DNA of 46,277 nucleotides from Paenibacillus tarimensis (GTDB lineage Bacteria > Bacillota > Bacilli > Paenibacillales > Paenibacillaceae), in NCBI RefSeq assembly GCF_021532315.1, contig NZ_JAKGAO010000033.1:1-46277 (forward strand), written 5' to 3'. Positions within the stretch are counted from its first letter, which is position 1, and each line of letters begins with the position of its first letter. A program made the translations under genes and the position numbers. The notes beneath the pieces were generated by a model, which was not told the origin of the DNA, made no database searches, and saw nothing but the letters and a program-made list of their open reading frames with translations. This document shows, one piece after another, positions 33,601-41,593 of this stretch.

Positions 33601-36600
33601 GATGAATATCCGGTACGGCTTGGTCCAGGACTACCTGGTACGGCCGGCTTAAGCCTTCATACACGAACATTGTTCTGAGCACAGGATGGCAGTCGAAGAG
33701 GGCAGTAAGACTGCGCCGTAAAGCCGCCGCGTCCAGCTCTCCTTCCAGCCGCAGAGACATCTGCTCCACGTAAGCGGATGAATCCGCATCCTTCAGGGCA
33801 TGGAACAGCATGCCCTCCTGCATCGGAGTGAGCGGATACAGATCGGCAATTCCGGCGCCTCGTTGTGCAGCCAGCGTCTGAATCCCTGTCCACTCCTGCA
33901 AGCTAAGGTCATAACAGCCATAGTCGCTTGGCGTGCGCACCGTCTCCGTCAGCTGCGAGCAGTGGCTGATAATCTCCTCCAGATAATGACGGAAAAGTCC
34001 GATCAGCCGTCCGGCTGTACCATCCTCGTATTGAAGACCGTTATAGGTAAGGGAGAAGGTCATTCTGCCTTCCACGACCATGCCGTTGAACTCCAGCTCA
34101 GCCTGCCGCTCCATATCCGGACTGATCAGCTCGCCCATGGACAGGCTGGACAGCTCGAACAGCTCGCTTGTGATATCCTGGTCGAATTGCCCCAGGTAGT
34201 TGAAGCTGATTGCCGGCTGAACCCTGCTGCCCACGGAAGTCTCTGCCCAGTCCGCCGGGCGCCTGCCGAGCTGAGTCAGAATGCCGTAGCCAATGCCGCG
34301 CATCGGAATTTTGCGCATACTCTCTTTCATGCTCTGGATGCAATCAGCCAGTGTACGGCCTCCCGCCAGATCCAGCCGCACAGGAAAGGTGCTGGTAAAC
34401 CAGCCGACTGTCCGGGAGATGTTCATATCATCCCGGATCTTCTCCCTGCCATGCCCCTCCAGCGTCACAAGCGTCTGCTCCAGACCGCTCCACTCACGAA
34501 CAGCCAGCCCCAGTGCGGTTAACAGCAGCTCGTTCACTTCCGTTCCATAGGCCTGTGATGCCTGCCGGAGCAGCCTGCCGGTATCCGCTTCGCTTAGCGT
34601 TACGGTTAAATTCCTGCTGGTCCGGTACGTATTCGTATCCGCGCGCCGATCCGCCGGGAATGCCCCGGGGCCTTGTTCTGCCGCCGCGGCTGTTATATTC
34701 CCCCAATAAGCCGCTTCCCGCTGCAGCCTTCCGGTATCCGCATACTCCCCAAGGGCTAGTGCCCAATCCTTGTAGGAGAAGGTTTTCTCCTGCAGCGTAA
34801 GCGGCATCCCCTCCAGTGCCTGCCGGTACAGAAGGTTGAAATCCTCCAGCAAAATCCGCCAGGACACCCCATCCACTACGAGATGGTGCACCGTTAGCAG
34901 CAGATGGTCACCCTCGGGCGCCTGCATCAGTACCGCCTTGACAAGCGGCCCGTCGTGCAGGTCGAAGCTCTGCTGCGTCCGTTCAATGAGCTGCTCCATC
35001 CGCTGCGCAGGGTTCGGTTCAGACCGCATATCCCTTACCTGGAAGTCGAACGTCTCGCCCTCAAGGCCACGAATGATCTGCACGGGCTCCTGCCCCTCTC
35101 CGCCGTAGCGGAATACGGCGCGCAGGGCATCGTGATGCTGCGTCAGCTTGTCCAGCACCGCATACAGCTTGGCCGGCTCGAACCGCTCCCTGCGGAAAAG
35201 CACGACCGACTGGTTGAAATGATGCGCATCCGTAAACTGCCGGCCGAAGAACCAGCGCTGGATCGGCGTCAGCGGCACCTCCCCGGTTACAGGCCCCTGC
35301 TCCGCCCTCTTCAGCACCTTGGAGAGCGTCGCTGCAAAGCGCTTCAGCACAGGCTCCTGAAACAGCTCCTTCATCTCCATGGCATAACCCGATTTATATA
35401 AACGGGACGAGACCTGGATCGCTTTAATCGAATCGCCGCCAAGCTGGAAGAAGCTGTCCTCTCGTCCAACCCGGCCGGTACCGAGCACCTCCTGCCATAT
35501 GCCGGCAAGCAGCTGCTCTGTCTCTCCGCGCGGAGCTTCATACCTGCTGCCGCCCGGCTGTCCGGCTGGCTCAGGCAGCGCCTGCCGGTCCGCCTTGCCG
35601 CTAGGCGCAAGCGGAATGCTGTCCAGCTGCATGAAGCGGGTCGGTATCATATAGTGCGGCAGCCTTCCGGATAGAGAAGCCTGCAGCTCACCGGTCTGCA
35701 GCGGGCCGTTCCACTCCTGCTCTGCCACTACATAGGCACAGAGATAAGCGGCTCCGTCTTCGCCGGTCCGGTCCATTACAACGGCTTCCCGTACGCCCGG
35801 ACAAGCAAGCAGTGCCTCCTCGATTTCTCCAAGCTCAATACGATAGCCGCGAATCTTCACCTGATGGTCGATCCGCCCAAGGTATTCGATCCGGCCATCC
35901 GGGCGGAATCTGGCAAGGTCACCGGTCCGGTACAGCCGCTCTCCCTTCCGGTAAGGATGGTCCACAAACCTCTCGGCTGTCAGCTCCGGCCTGTTCAAGT
36001 AACCTCTGGCCAGACCCGCACCGCTCACACACAGCTCACCCGGCACTCCGATCGGCAGCAGTCGCTGACGTTCATCAAGAATGAACGCCTGCATATTACC
36101 GTTCGGTCTGCCGATTGTAATGTCGGTCTCCCCGCCGGACAGAACAAGATGCGTCGAAGTGACGCTGTTCTCAGTCGGACCATATTCATTAACTAGCACG
36201 GTTTCGGGGCAGTGATGCCAGTGCGCCTGGACCACAGCAGCGGTCAACCGCTCCCCGCCCAGCGAAGCAATGCGCAGGGTCTTCAGCTGTTCCGGCTCGG
36301 AGCAGCCGAGAATACCTGCATACAAGGATGGTATGCACATCAGGTGCGTGGCCTGCTCGGAGACGATCTTGTCCCTGATGCCTGCCGGATCTCTGGCTTC
36401 CCGCTCATCCAGCAGGACAACCGCCGATCCGCCAAACAGGGGCGACAGGCAGCCGATGATAAAGCCATCAAAGGCGTACGGATAGATGGCCAGTGCCGTG
36501 TCCCGGCTGCTAAACCGGTATACGCTTTGACGCCACTGCAGCGTGGCTGCAATGCTGCGGTGTTCAACCATAACACCCTTCGGCAGGCCGGTTGAACCCG

Positions 36601-39600
36601 AGGTGTAGATGACATAAGCCAGATCCCCGGACTGTGCGGTCCGCGGCAGGTTGTCGCCCTCATACTGCTCAAGCAAAGCATGGTCCCTCATATTAATCAC
36701 GCGGACGCCGTCAACCGGCAGCAGTTCCGCTGCAGCATCGTGGTTCGTCACGATCAGCCGGACTCCGCTGTCACTGGCAAAATACCGCAGCCGATCCGCT
36801 GGGTAGCTTGGATCCAGCGGCAGATACGCCGCTCCTGCCTTCAATACCGCGAGCATCGCCGTTACGACATCTGCGGAGCGGTCCGTCGATACTCCGACAA
36901 TCTGCCCTGGTGCGGCTCCCTCACGGCGCAGCAGTCTGGCCAGCCGGTTCGCCCGGTCATTCAGCTCAGCGAAGGTCAGTCTCCTGCTGTTATCAGACAG
37001 TGCGGTGTGTTCCGGCGCGCGGGCCGCCTGCTCTTCAAACAGCTCATGCAGCAGCTTGTCCGCCACCTCCAGCTCCGTGCGGTTGAACGCATGCAGCAGC
37101 AGCTCCTTCTCCTGCTCCGGCAGGCAGCTCACATCCGCCAGAGTCATTTCCGCATCCCTGGTAATCAGGTGCAGAAGCTCCTGATAGTGCGCAGCCCAGC
37201 GCTCCATCGTCTCCGGATGGAACAGATCGGTGCTGTATTCCAGCTCAAAGCTCAGACCGCCGCCATGCTGCGATCCAATTAATGTTAAATCGTATTTGGC
37301 CATATCGGCCTGTACAGCAAGCGGCGTGACTTGCAGCCCGCTCAGCTTGAGCTCTTCCTCATCCATGTTCTGCAGCGCAAACATCGTATCAAACAGCGGA
37401 TTCCGACCGGTATCCCGCTCAGGGGCAAGGCGGTGAACCAGCTCCTCAAACGGGTAATCCTGGTGCTCCAGCGAATGCAGGACAAGCTCCTTGATTTCCA
37501 GCAGCAGCTCGAGCACCGTCTGTTCCGGCCGGGAGGCCGTGCGCAGCGGCAGCGTGTTCACGAACATGCCCAGCATCTGATGCATGTCAGCATGCGTCCG
37601 CCCGGATACCGGCATGCCGATTACAATGTCCCGCTGGCCGGAATGGCCCGCGAGCAGCAGATGATAAGCGGCGAGCAGCACCATGTACAGCGTGGAGCCG
37701 GTATCTGAAGCAAGCTGCTCAAGCCGTGCCGTAGTGGCAGAGTCCACGGCAAACACCGTACGGCTGCCGGCAAACCGGCGCACGGCCGGCCGGGTATAAT
37801 CGGTTGGCAGCTGCAGAACCGGAATGCCATCTGCGAAGGTGTCCAGCCAATACTTCCCGTCTTCTTCGCTTCCCCCAGCTGCAAGCCGCTCATGCTGCCA
37901 GACCGCATAGTCCTTGTAATGAAGCTCAAGCGGAGCAAGCGTCTCTTCGTTATACAGCTCTATAAAATCACGGACAAACAGCGCAGTACTTGTACCGTCG
38001 GTAATCAGGTGATGCATGTCATACAGCAGGACATGCCTGTCCTCTCCAAGCTTCAGCAGCTCCATCCGCATCAGCGGCGCATGATCCAGCTCGAACGGCC
38101 GGATGAATTCGGTCTCCATGTAAGACTGAATATAACGTGCCAGCCCTGTCCCTTCTCCAAGCTCCGCTGGAGGATGCAGTTCATGCACCGGCAGCCTGAA
38201 CGGTGCAGGCGGCATAATCTGCTGGACCGGCTCGCCATCCGCCATAACAAAACGGGTACGCAGCGCTTCATGCCTGTCCAGCATCCGCTCCACCGCCTGC
38301 TCCAGCTTCTCTCTGGACAAGGAGCCTTCCAGCAGCAGGGCGCCAGGCAGATGGTAGCTCGTGCCGATACCTTCCATCTGGCTGAGCACATACAGACGGC
38401 GCTGAGCCGGGGAAAGCGGGTAATACGGTCGCACTCCTGCCGCCGGAATGCCTTCCGGACCGCCGGCGGGCGCTTCTTGTCCTCGCCTGCGCTCTTCCAG
38501 CAGCTCTGCCAGCTCCCTGATTGTCGGGCAAGCGAAGATATCGCGGATTTGCACCGGTATATCGATGCTCTGCTGCAGTTCCGCTACCAGCATGACCGCC
38601 TTAAGGGAGTGGCCCCCCATTTCGAAGAAATGGTCCTGCCGTCCCACCTGCGGCAGTCCGAGCACCCTGCCCCACAGCTCGGCAAGGTGATTCTCCAGTT
38701 TCCCCTCAGGCGCCTCATAACCGGAAACTGCGGGAGCAGCCGGCTTCGGCAGCGCCTTGCGGTCGACTTTTCCGTTCACATTAACCGGTATCCGCTCCAG
38801 CTCCATAAACACGGCCGGAACCATATAATCCGGCAGACGCTCCTCGAGCTGCTTCCGCAGCTGCTGCGTCTCTGCCTCGCCTTCCTGCTGCGGGACAAAA
38901 TAAGCACAGAGGTAAACCTGGTCGTTGTCATCCTTAAGCGGTACAACTACACAGTCCTTAACGGCTGCCAGCTGCATCAGCTGGGTCTCAATCTCGCCGA
39001 TCTCAATACGGTGGCCGCGAATCTTCACCTGCTGGTCAATCCGGCCTAGATACTGGATGTTGCCGTCCGGCATCCAGACCGCGAGATCACCCGTCCGGTA
39101 CATCCGCTCGCCGGGCTCATATGGGTTGGCGATAAACTTCTCATCCGTCAGCTCCGGCTTGTTCCAGTAGCCCCTGGCCAGTCCGCTTCCGGAAACACAC
39201 AGCTCGCCCGGTACGCCTACCGGTACCTGCTTCCCGCCTTTATCGAGCACATAGACGCGATGATTGTGGACAGGGACTCCAATCGGAATGTTGTCCTGTT
39301 GCCGATCCACATAATAGTAGGTAGTGATGACTGCATTTTCCGTCGGCCCGTAGTTATTGACCAGCTTATAGGTCTGGGGCACATACTGCTTCAGCTTGTC
39401 ACCCGCTGTCAGAAGCATCCGGAGTGAACGGTTCTGGACCTTCATAAACTGCTCCGCAAACTGGGTTGGCAGGTATGTAATAGTAATGCGGTTGGTTTCA
39501 AAATAACGATTCAGCCGCTCGATATCGAGACGGATGTCCTTGTGAAGCATATAAATAGAGGCCCCGCATAACAGGTAGGGGAAAATCTCCCACACCGAGC

Positions 39601-41581
39601 AGTCAAAGCTGAAGCCCGCATATTTGGCTGTCCGGTCCTCCGGGGTGACACCGTACTCGTTGTTATGCCAGAAGCACAGATTGACGAGCGCGCTGTGTTC
39701 AATCATGACGCCCTTCGGCTGTCCAGTCGAACCGGATGTATAAATAACATAAGCCAGGTCATCCGGCCTGCTGATTAACGGCAGACTTCCATCCGGGAAC
39801 GGGACATCCACGTTATACAGCTCTTTATCCTCCAGGTTAAGGCATTCGCCCGCGAATGAAATAGTGCCCATAAAACGGGTTTGCGTAAGCAGAATTTCCG
39901 CTCCGCTGTCCGCGAGAAAATACTGTACTCTCTCCTGCGGATAACCGGGGTCGATCGGCAGGAATGCTCCTCCTGCCTTCAGTACCGCCAGCACGCTGAC
40001 GATCATCTCGAGCGACGGCTCCACCATGATGCCGACGATGCTTTCACGGCTTACGCCCCGCCCGCGCAGACGTGCTGCGAGCCTGTCTGCGCGGTGGTCG
40101 AGCTCCCCGTAGGTCAGCGAGGCATCCTCGAATACCAGCGCTCTGCGCTCCCGGTGCAGCTCCACTGCTTCGGCGAACAGCTCCATGTAGGACTTATGCA
40201 GCGGGTATTCTCTTGCCGTATCGTTAAACGAGGCCAGCAGCTCAGCTTCTGCCTCCGTAATGATTTCAATGGTATGCAGCGGGACGGCAGGATTGCCGGC
40301 AACCGCTTCGGCAAGCTTCAGCAGGTGACCGCCGATAGCTGCGACAAAGCTGCTGTCATAAACAGCTTCGTTATAGTTAAAAGCCAGCTTGAGCTGTGCC
40401 CCGGGAACGACCATTAGGTTAAAGTCATAGCTTGTCTGCTCGAAGACGCGGACATCCTCTATTGCAAAGCCAAGCCCCGGGTAGCGGCTGTCGAGCGCCT
40501 CATCGATCGGGTAGTTCTCAAATACGACAAGGTGCTGAATAAGCCCGCTGCGCAGCACGGAATCCGCCTGAATTTCGGCAAGCGGGAAGAAGGCGTTGTC
40601 GTTTGAGCGGAGTGACTGCTGCTGAATAGCCTGCAGAAGCTCCATGAAGGTTTGTCCCGGTGTACTCTGCACACGGACCGGAATCGTATTAATGAACAGT
40701 CCCACCATCTGCTCCACGCCGGTTAACGCGGATGGGCGGCCTGATACTACCGTGCCGTAGACCACATCATCGCTGTAATTGTATTTCTGCAGCAGCACGC
40801 CCCAGAGTGCCTGCAGCACGGTGCTTAAGGTAACGCCCTGAGCCCTCGCAAGCTGTTCAAGCTGCCGTGTCAGTTCCTCGGGAAACCGGAATTCATGCTC
40901 TGAACCGCGGTAAGGACGGTCCGTCTGATCCTGACGCATTCCCGGCACCACAGCTTGCTGCTCGTAACCTTCCAGGCATTCCTGCCAATAGGCTCTTGCT
41001 CCGTCCTTGTCCTGCTGCAGCAGCCATTCCATATAATCGCTGTATGGATAGACTGCCTTTTCCAGGATCGGAAGTCCGCCAGCGAGCGCTTCGTAAGCCT
41101 GAAAGAAATCGTCCAAGATTATGCCGAGACACCAGCCGTCCATAATGATATGGTGGAAGCTCCAGACTATTACGCAGCTGTCCGGCCCGGTGATCAGCAC
41201 CGATACCCGCATCAGCAGGTCGCTGGTCAGGTCAAAGCCCTGCCTGCGGTCTTCTTCCTCATACCGGCGGATGAAGGCCCGCTGCTCTTCCTCCGGAAGA
41301 GCAGCGATATCCTCCTGAATCAATGTAAGCGTCCGCTCCTGCAGCACAACCTGCAGCGGCTGCTCGACATTTTCAACCAGGAACACCGTCCTCAATACAT
41401 CATATCTGGCGATCAGCGCGTTCATGGATTGTTCAATATAATCAAGGTTAACCGTGCCTTTAAGCGTTAAGGTCATCTGCTGGTGATAGGCGGGATGATC
41501 CTGATCCAGCAAGGAATGAAACAGCATGCCTTCCTGCATCGGTGTCAGCGGGTAAAGATTTTTGATCTGTACGCCATCCAC
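29297..41581 (-). CDS. NRPS subunit B: C-A-T / C-A-T-E / C-A-T / terminal C
   Basis: 4094-residue synthetase adding three residues and ending in an extra C domain. The start is GTG at 41581: an in-frame TGA lies at 41588-41590 and AGGTG (41589-41593) sits 7 bases upstream. Domains: DCL-type C (LYPLTPMQEGMLFH, HHIIMDG near 143), A1 (core near 610), T1 (GGHS near 985), LCL C (YPLSPAQRRLY near 1051, HHLITDG), A2 (core near 1656), T2 (GGDS near 2044), epimerase (HHLVVDG near 2231), DCL C (YPLTPMQEGMLFH near 2580, HHILMDG), A3 (core near 3186), T3 (GGHS near 3584), and an LCL C (YPVSSAQKRMF near 3645, HHIVSDG near 3780) running to the C-terminus. Pocket codes: A1 DCWYLANVIK (Leu-like), A2 DGIMSGEVTK (uncertain), A3 DIWEMTADDK (probably basic). 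The DCL opening of the first C fits acceptance of a D-residue from subunit A. Confidence 0.96.
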   Translation of the reverse strand: MDGVQIKNLYPLTPMQEGMLFHSLLDQDHPAYHQQMTLTLKGTVNLDYIEQSMNALIARYDVLRTVFLVENVEQPLQVVLQERTLTLIQEDIAALPEEEQRAFIRRYEEEDRRQGFDLTSDLLMRVSVLITGPDSCVIVWSFHHIIMDGWCLGIILDDFFQAYEALAGGLPILEKAVYPYSDYMEWLLQQDKDGARAYWQECLEGYEQQAVVPGMRQDQTDRPYRGSEHEFRFPEELTRQLEQLARAQGVTLSTVLQALWGVLLQKYNYSDDVVYGTVVSGRPSALTGVEQMVGLFINTIPVRVQSTPGQTFMELLQAIQQQSLRSNDNAFFPLAEIQADSVLRSGLIQHLVVFENYPIDEALDSRYPGLGFAIEDVRVFEQTSYDFNLMVVPGAQLKLAFNYNEAVYDSSFVAAIGGHLLKLAEAVAGNPAVPLHTIEIITEAEAELLASFNDTAREYPLHKSYMELFAEAVELHRERRALVFEDASLTYGELDHRADRLAARLRGRGVSRESIVGIMVEPSLEMIVSVLAVLKAGGAFLPIDPGYPQERVQYFLADSGAEILLTQTRFMGTISFAGECLNLEDKELYNVDVPFPDGSLPLISRPDDLAYVIYTSGSTGQPKGVMIEHSALVNLCFWHNNEYGVTPEDRTAKYAGFSFDCSVWEIFPYLLCGASIYMLHKDIRLDIERLNRYFETNRITITYLPTQFAEQFMKVQNRSLRMLLTAGDKLKQYVPQTYKLVNNYGPTENAVITTYYYVDRQQDNIPIGVPVHNHRVYVLDKGGKQVPVGVPGELCVSGSGLARGYWNKPELTDEKFIANPYEPGERMYRTGDLAVWMPDGNIQYLGRIDQQVKIRGHRIEIGEIETQLMQLAAVKDCVVVPLKDDNDQVYLCAYFVPQQEGEAETQQLRKQLEERLPDYMVPAVFMELERIPVNVNGKVDRKALPKPAAPAVSGYEAPEGKLENHLAELWGRVLGLPQVGRQDHFFEMGGHSLKAVMLVAELQQSIDIPVQIRDIFACPTIRELAELLEERRRGQEAPAGGPEGIPAAGVRPYYPLSPAQRRLYVLSQMEGIGTSYHLPGALLLEGSLSREKLEQAVERMLDRHEALRTRFVMADGEPVQQIMPPAPFRLPVHELHPPAELGEGTGLARYIQSYMETEFIRPFELDHAPLMRMELLKLGEDRHVLLYDMHHLITDGTSTALFVRDFIELYNEETLAPLELHYKDYAVWQHERLAAGGSEEDGKYWLDTFADGIPVLQLPTDYTRPAVRRFAGSRTVFAVDSATTARLEQLASDTGSTLYMVLLAAYHLLLAGHSGQRDIVIGMPVSGRTHADMHQMLGMFVNTLPLRTASRPEQTVLELLLEIKELVLHSLEHQDYPFEELVHRLAPERDTGRNPLFDTMFALQNMDEEELKLSGLQVTPLAVQADMAKYDLTLIGSQHGGGLSFELEYSTDLFHPETMERWAAHYQELLHLITRDAEMTLADVSCLPEQEKELLLHAFNRTELEVADKLLHELFEEQAARAPEHTALSDNSRRLTFAELNDRANRLARLLRREGAAPGQIVGVSTDRSADVVTAMLAVLKAGAAYLPLDPSYPADRLRYFASDSGVRLIVTNHDAAAELLPVDGVRVINMRDHALLEQYEGDNLPRTAQSGDLAYVIYTSGSTGLPKGVMVEHRSIAATLQWRQSVYRFSSRDTALAIYPYAFDGFIIGCLSPLFGGSAVVLLDEREARDPAGIRDKIVSEQATHLMCIPSLYAGILGCSEPEQLKTLRIASLGGERLTAAVVQAHWHHCPETVLVNEYGPTENSVTSTHLVLSGGETDITIGRPNGNMQAFILDERQRLLPIGVPGELCVSGAGLARGYLNRPELTAERFVDHPYRKGERLYRTGDLARFRPDGRIEYLGRIDHQVKIRGYRIELGEIEEALLACPGVREAVVMDRTGEDGAAYLCAYVVAEQEWNGPLQTGELQASLSGRLPHYMIPTRFMQLDSIPLAPSGKADRQALPEPAGQPGGSRYEAPRGETEQLLAGIWQEVLGTGRVGREDSFFQLGGDSIKAIQVSSRLYKSGYAMEMKELFQEPVLKRFAATLSKVLKRAEQGPVTGEVPLTPIQRWFFGRQFTDAHHFNQSVVLFRRERFEPAKLYAVLDKLTQHHDALRAVFRYGGEGQEPVQIIRGLEGETFDFQVRDMRSEPNPAQRMEQLIERTQQSFDLHDGPLVKAVLMQAPEGDHLLLTVHHLVVDGVSWRILLEDFNLLYRQALEGMPLTLQEKTFSYKDWALALGEYADTGRLQREAAYWGNITAAAAEQGPGAFPADRRADTNTYRTSRNLTVTLSEADTGRLLRQASQAYGTEVNELLLTALGLAVREWSGLEQTLVTLEGHGREKIRDDMNISRTVGWFTSTFPVRLDLAGGRTLADCIQSMKESMRKIPMRGIGYGILTQLGRRPADWAETSVGSRVQPAISFNYLGQFDQDITSELFELSSLSMGELISPDMERQAELEFNGMVVEGRMTFSLTYNGLQYEDGTAGRLIGLFRHYLEEIISHCSQLTETVRTPSDYGCYDLSLQEWTGIQTLAAQRGAGIADLYPLTPMQEGMLFHALKDADSSAYVEQMSLRLEGELDAAALRRSLTALFDCHPVLRTMFVYEGLSRPYQVVLDQAVPDIHLADWSDRPAEEQEELLARFKQGDLERGFDLTRDPLVRLTVMKLGGEQWRLVWTHHHILMDGWCLGPLFEDLFTCYEAVLAGKTPEPAARAPYRNYINWLQEREREEAAAYWQAYLAGYEEPVTLPKSAAGRREGYEQGVVSFTLDRGLTSELIRLASLQEVTLNTVVQAVWAVVLQRYNDTDEVVFGSVVSGRPPEVAGIEDMIGLFINTIPVRFRFAGQSFSGLLRESKQSALEAMQHDYLSLADIQAASPLKQHLFDHILVFENTPAHQDGESRNGQSRLGFSVTDTEVYEQTSYDFDITVGPGEELFVKFSYNTRVYDEAIIRQLAGHFRQIAEQAAAGPEHPVEEFELLTAADKHLLTAGFNARKAPVDMRETVPLLFEQQAAAMPERTAVVFGEEKHSYEAVNRHANQLAHELRSRGVGRETLVAVLMERSPRMIETILGIWKAGGAYIPVNPDYPASRKLAILQESGAPYMVSASGYMADLPEKALSAVNCILLDRDEETLLSRPADNLAPVASGDSLAYVIYTSGSTGKPKGAMIEHAGMLNHINAEIEELSLDSQSVIAQNANHCFDISVWQMFAALTIGGTTAIASNDVIMEPRRFLGQIAADGVTVLEVVPSYLALLMDEIRERQGHGLALQYLMITGETVKPAIVKQWFELCPDIRMVNAYGPAEAADDISQYMMEQAPELDPVPIGRPVRNMNLYIVDRQLRLLPVGAVGEICVSGIGVGRGYLNDEERTKAVFMEDPYASEPGVRMYRTGDLGRWLPDGTLAFYGRRDNQVKIRGYRVELGEIEAKLVEHPQVREAVVLDATDSQGSRYLCAYLVSSGGEIGAAELRKHAAALLPDYMVPSVFLILDELPLSPNGKIDRKALPQPTRLQADGLNGDAAEAEVFTNMEHGLAQIWSQILGVDSGQISREHSFFELGGHSLKAMALAAQVRGQLGAELTIREIFESPVLREQAALLEGRHSSRSHSIKPAQKRDSYPVSSAQKRMFIASQMPGAELSYNIPQFTLLEGRLDEDRLRQALEELVRRHEALQTSFALVGGEPVQRIHRDARLELEAYRLGGDVEEPAVDEAVQTIIEAFVRPFDLGSAPLMRAGFIRLSEQQTLLMLDVHHIVSDGVTSGLLAAEFAALYRGETLPQPAVQYKDFAVWQQEQMKDRLFSRQERYWLEQLAGELPVLQLPTDYVRPPYKSYDGDRLGFEADERLASVIQTRLAETGSTLYMYLLAAFHVLLSKYSGQQDIIVGSPVAGRHYAGLEQVCGMFVNTLPLRIRSSGEWTFSELLQQAKELALGAYENQDYPMDELVPMLQMAADPGRSPLFDAVLVIQNLDEPEVDLGTVTLRPYPVANKTAKFDVTLMAVEEDGRLSFSMEYCTALFRQETIRQMADDYCRILQTAAEDPMIRLDDIRLSETPAGEDRAIDGDIVFEL
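30976..32478 (-). other. A domain 3 of subunit B, probable basic amino acid
   Basis: Pocket reads D-I-W-E-M-T-A-D-D-K. E278, A322 and D331 are shared with the Dab/Orn/Lys class (DVGEIxxIDK), so acidic groups face the substrate side chain. The segment NAYGPAEAADDIS replaces the common GPTETT. No epimerase follows, so an L basic residue (Dab, Orn, Lys or Arg) is inferred. Confidence 0.5.
35575..37058 (-). other. A domain 2 of subunit B, substrate unknown
   Basis: Pocket reads D-G-I-M-S-G-E-V-T-K. D235, G236 and E322 also occur in Gram-positive Tyr or Trp type pockets, but M278 with S299 matches no code I know. The A10 motif is PSGKADRQALP rather than the usual PNGKxDRKALP. The module carries an epimerase, so the residue should be D. 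Confidence 0.4.
38748..40195 (-). other. A domain 1 of subunit B, Leu-like pocket
   Basis: Pocket reads D-C-W-Y-L-A-N-V-I-K. The surrounding segment (ISVWEIFPYLL-type helix, LPT after the 278 position, NNYGPTEN) is the style of the Leu code DAWFLGNVVK. Differences are C236, Y278, A301 and I331. The bulkier Y278 could shift preference to a smaller or branched residue. Confidence 0.5.
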
Positions 41582-41588
41582 TTCGTTT

Positions 41589-41593
41589 CACCT
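41589..41593 (-). promoter_or_regulatory. Ribosome binding site of subunit B
   Basis: AGGTG on the minus strand, 7 bases before the GTG start, overlapping the TAG stop of subunit A (41592-41594). This suggests translational coupling. Confidence 0.65.
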
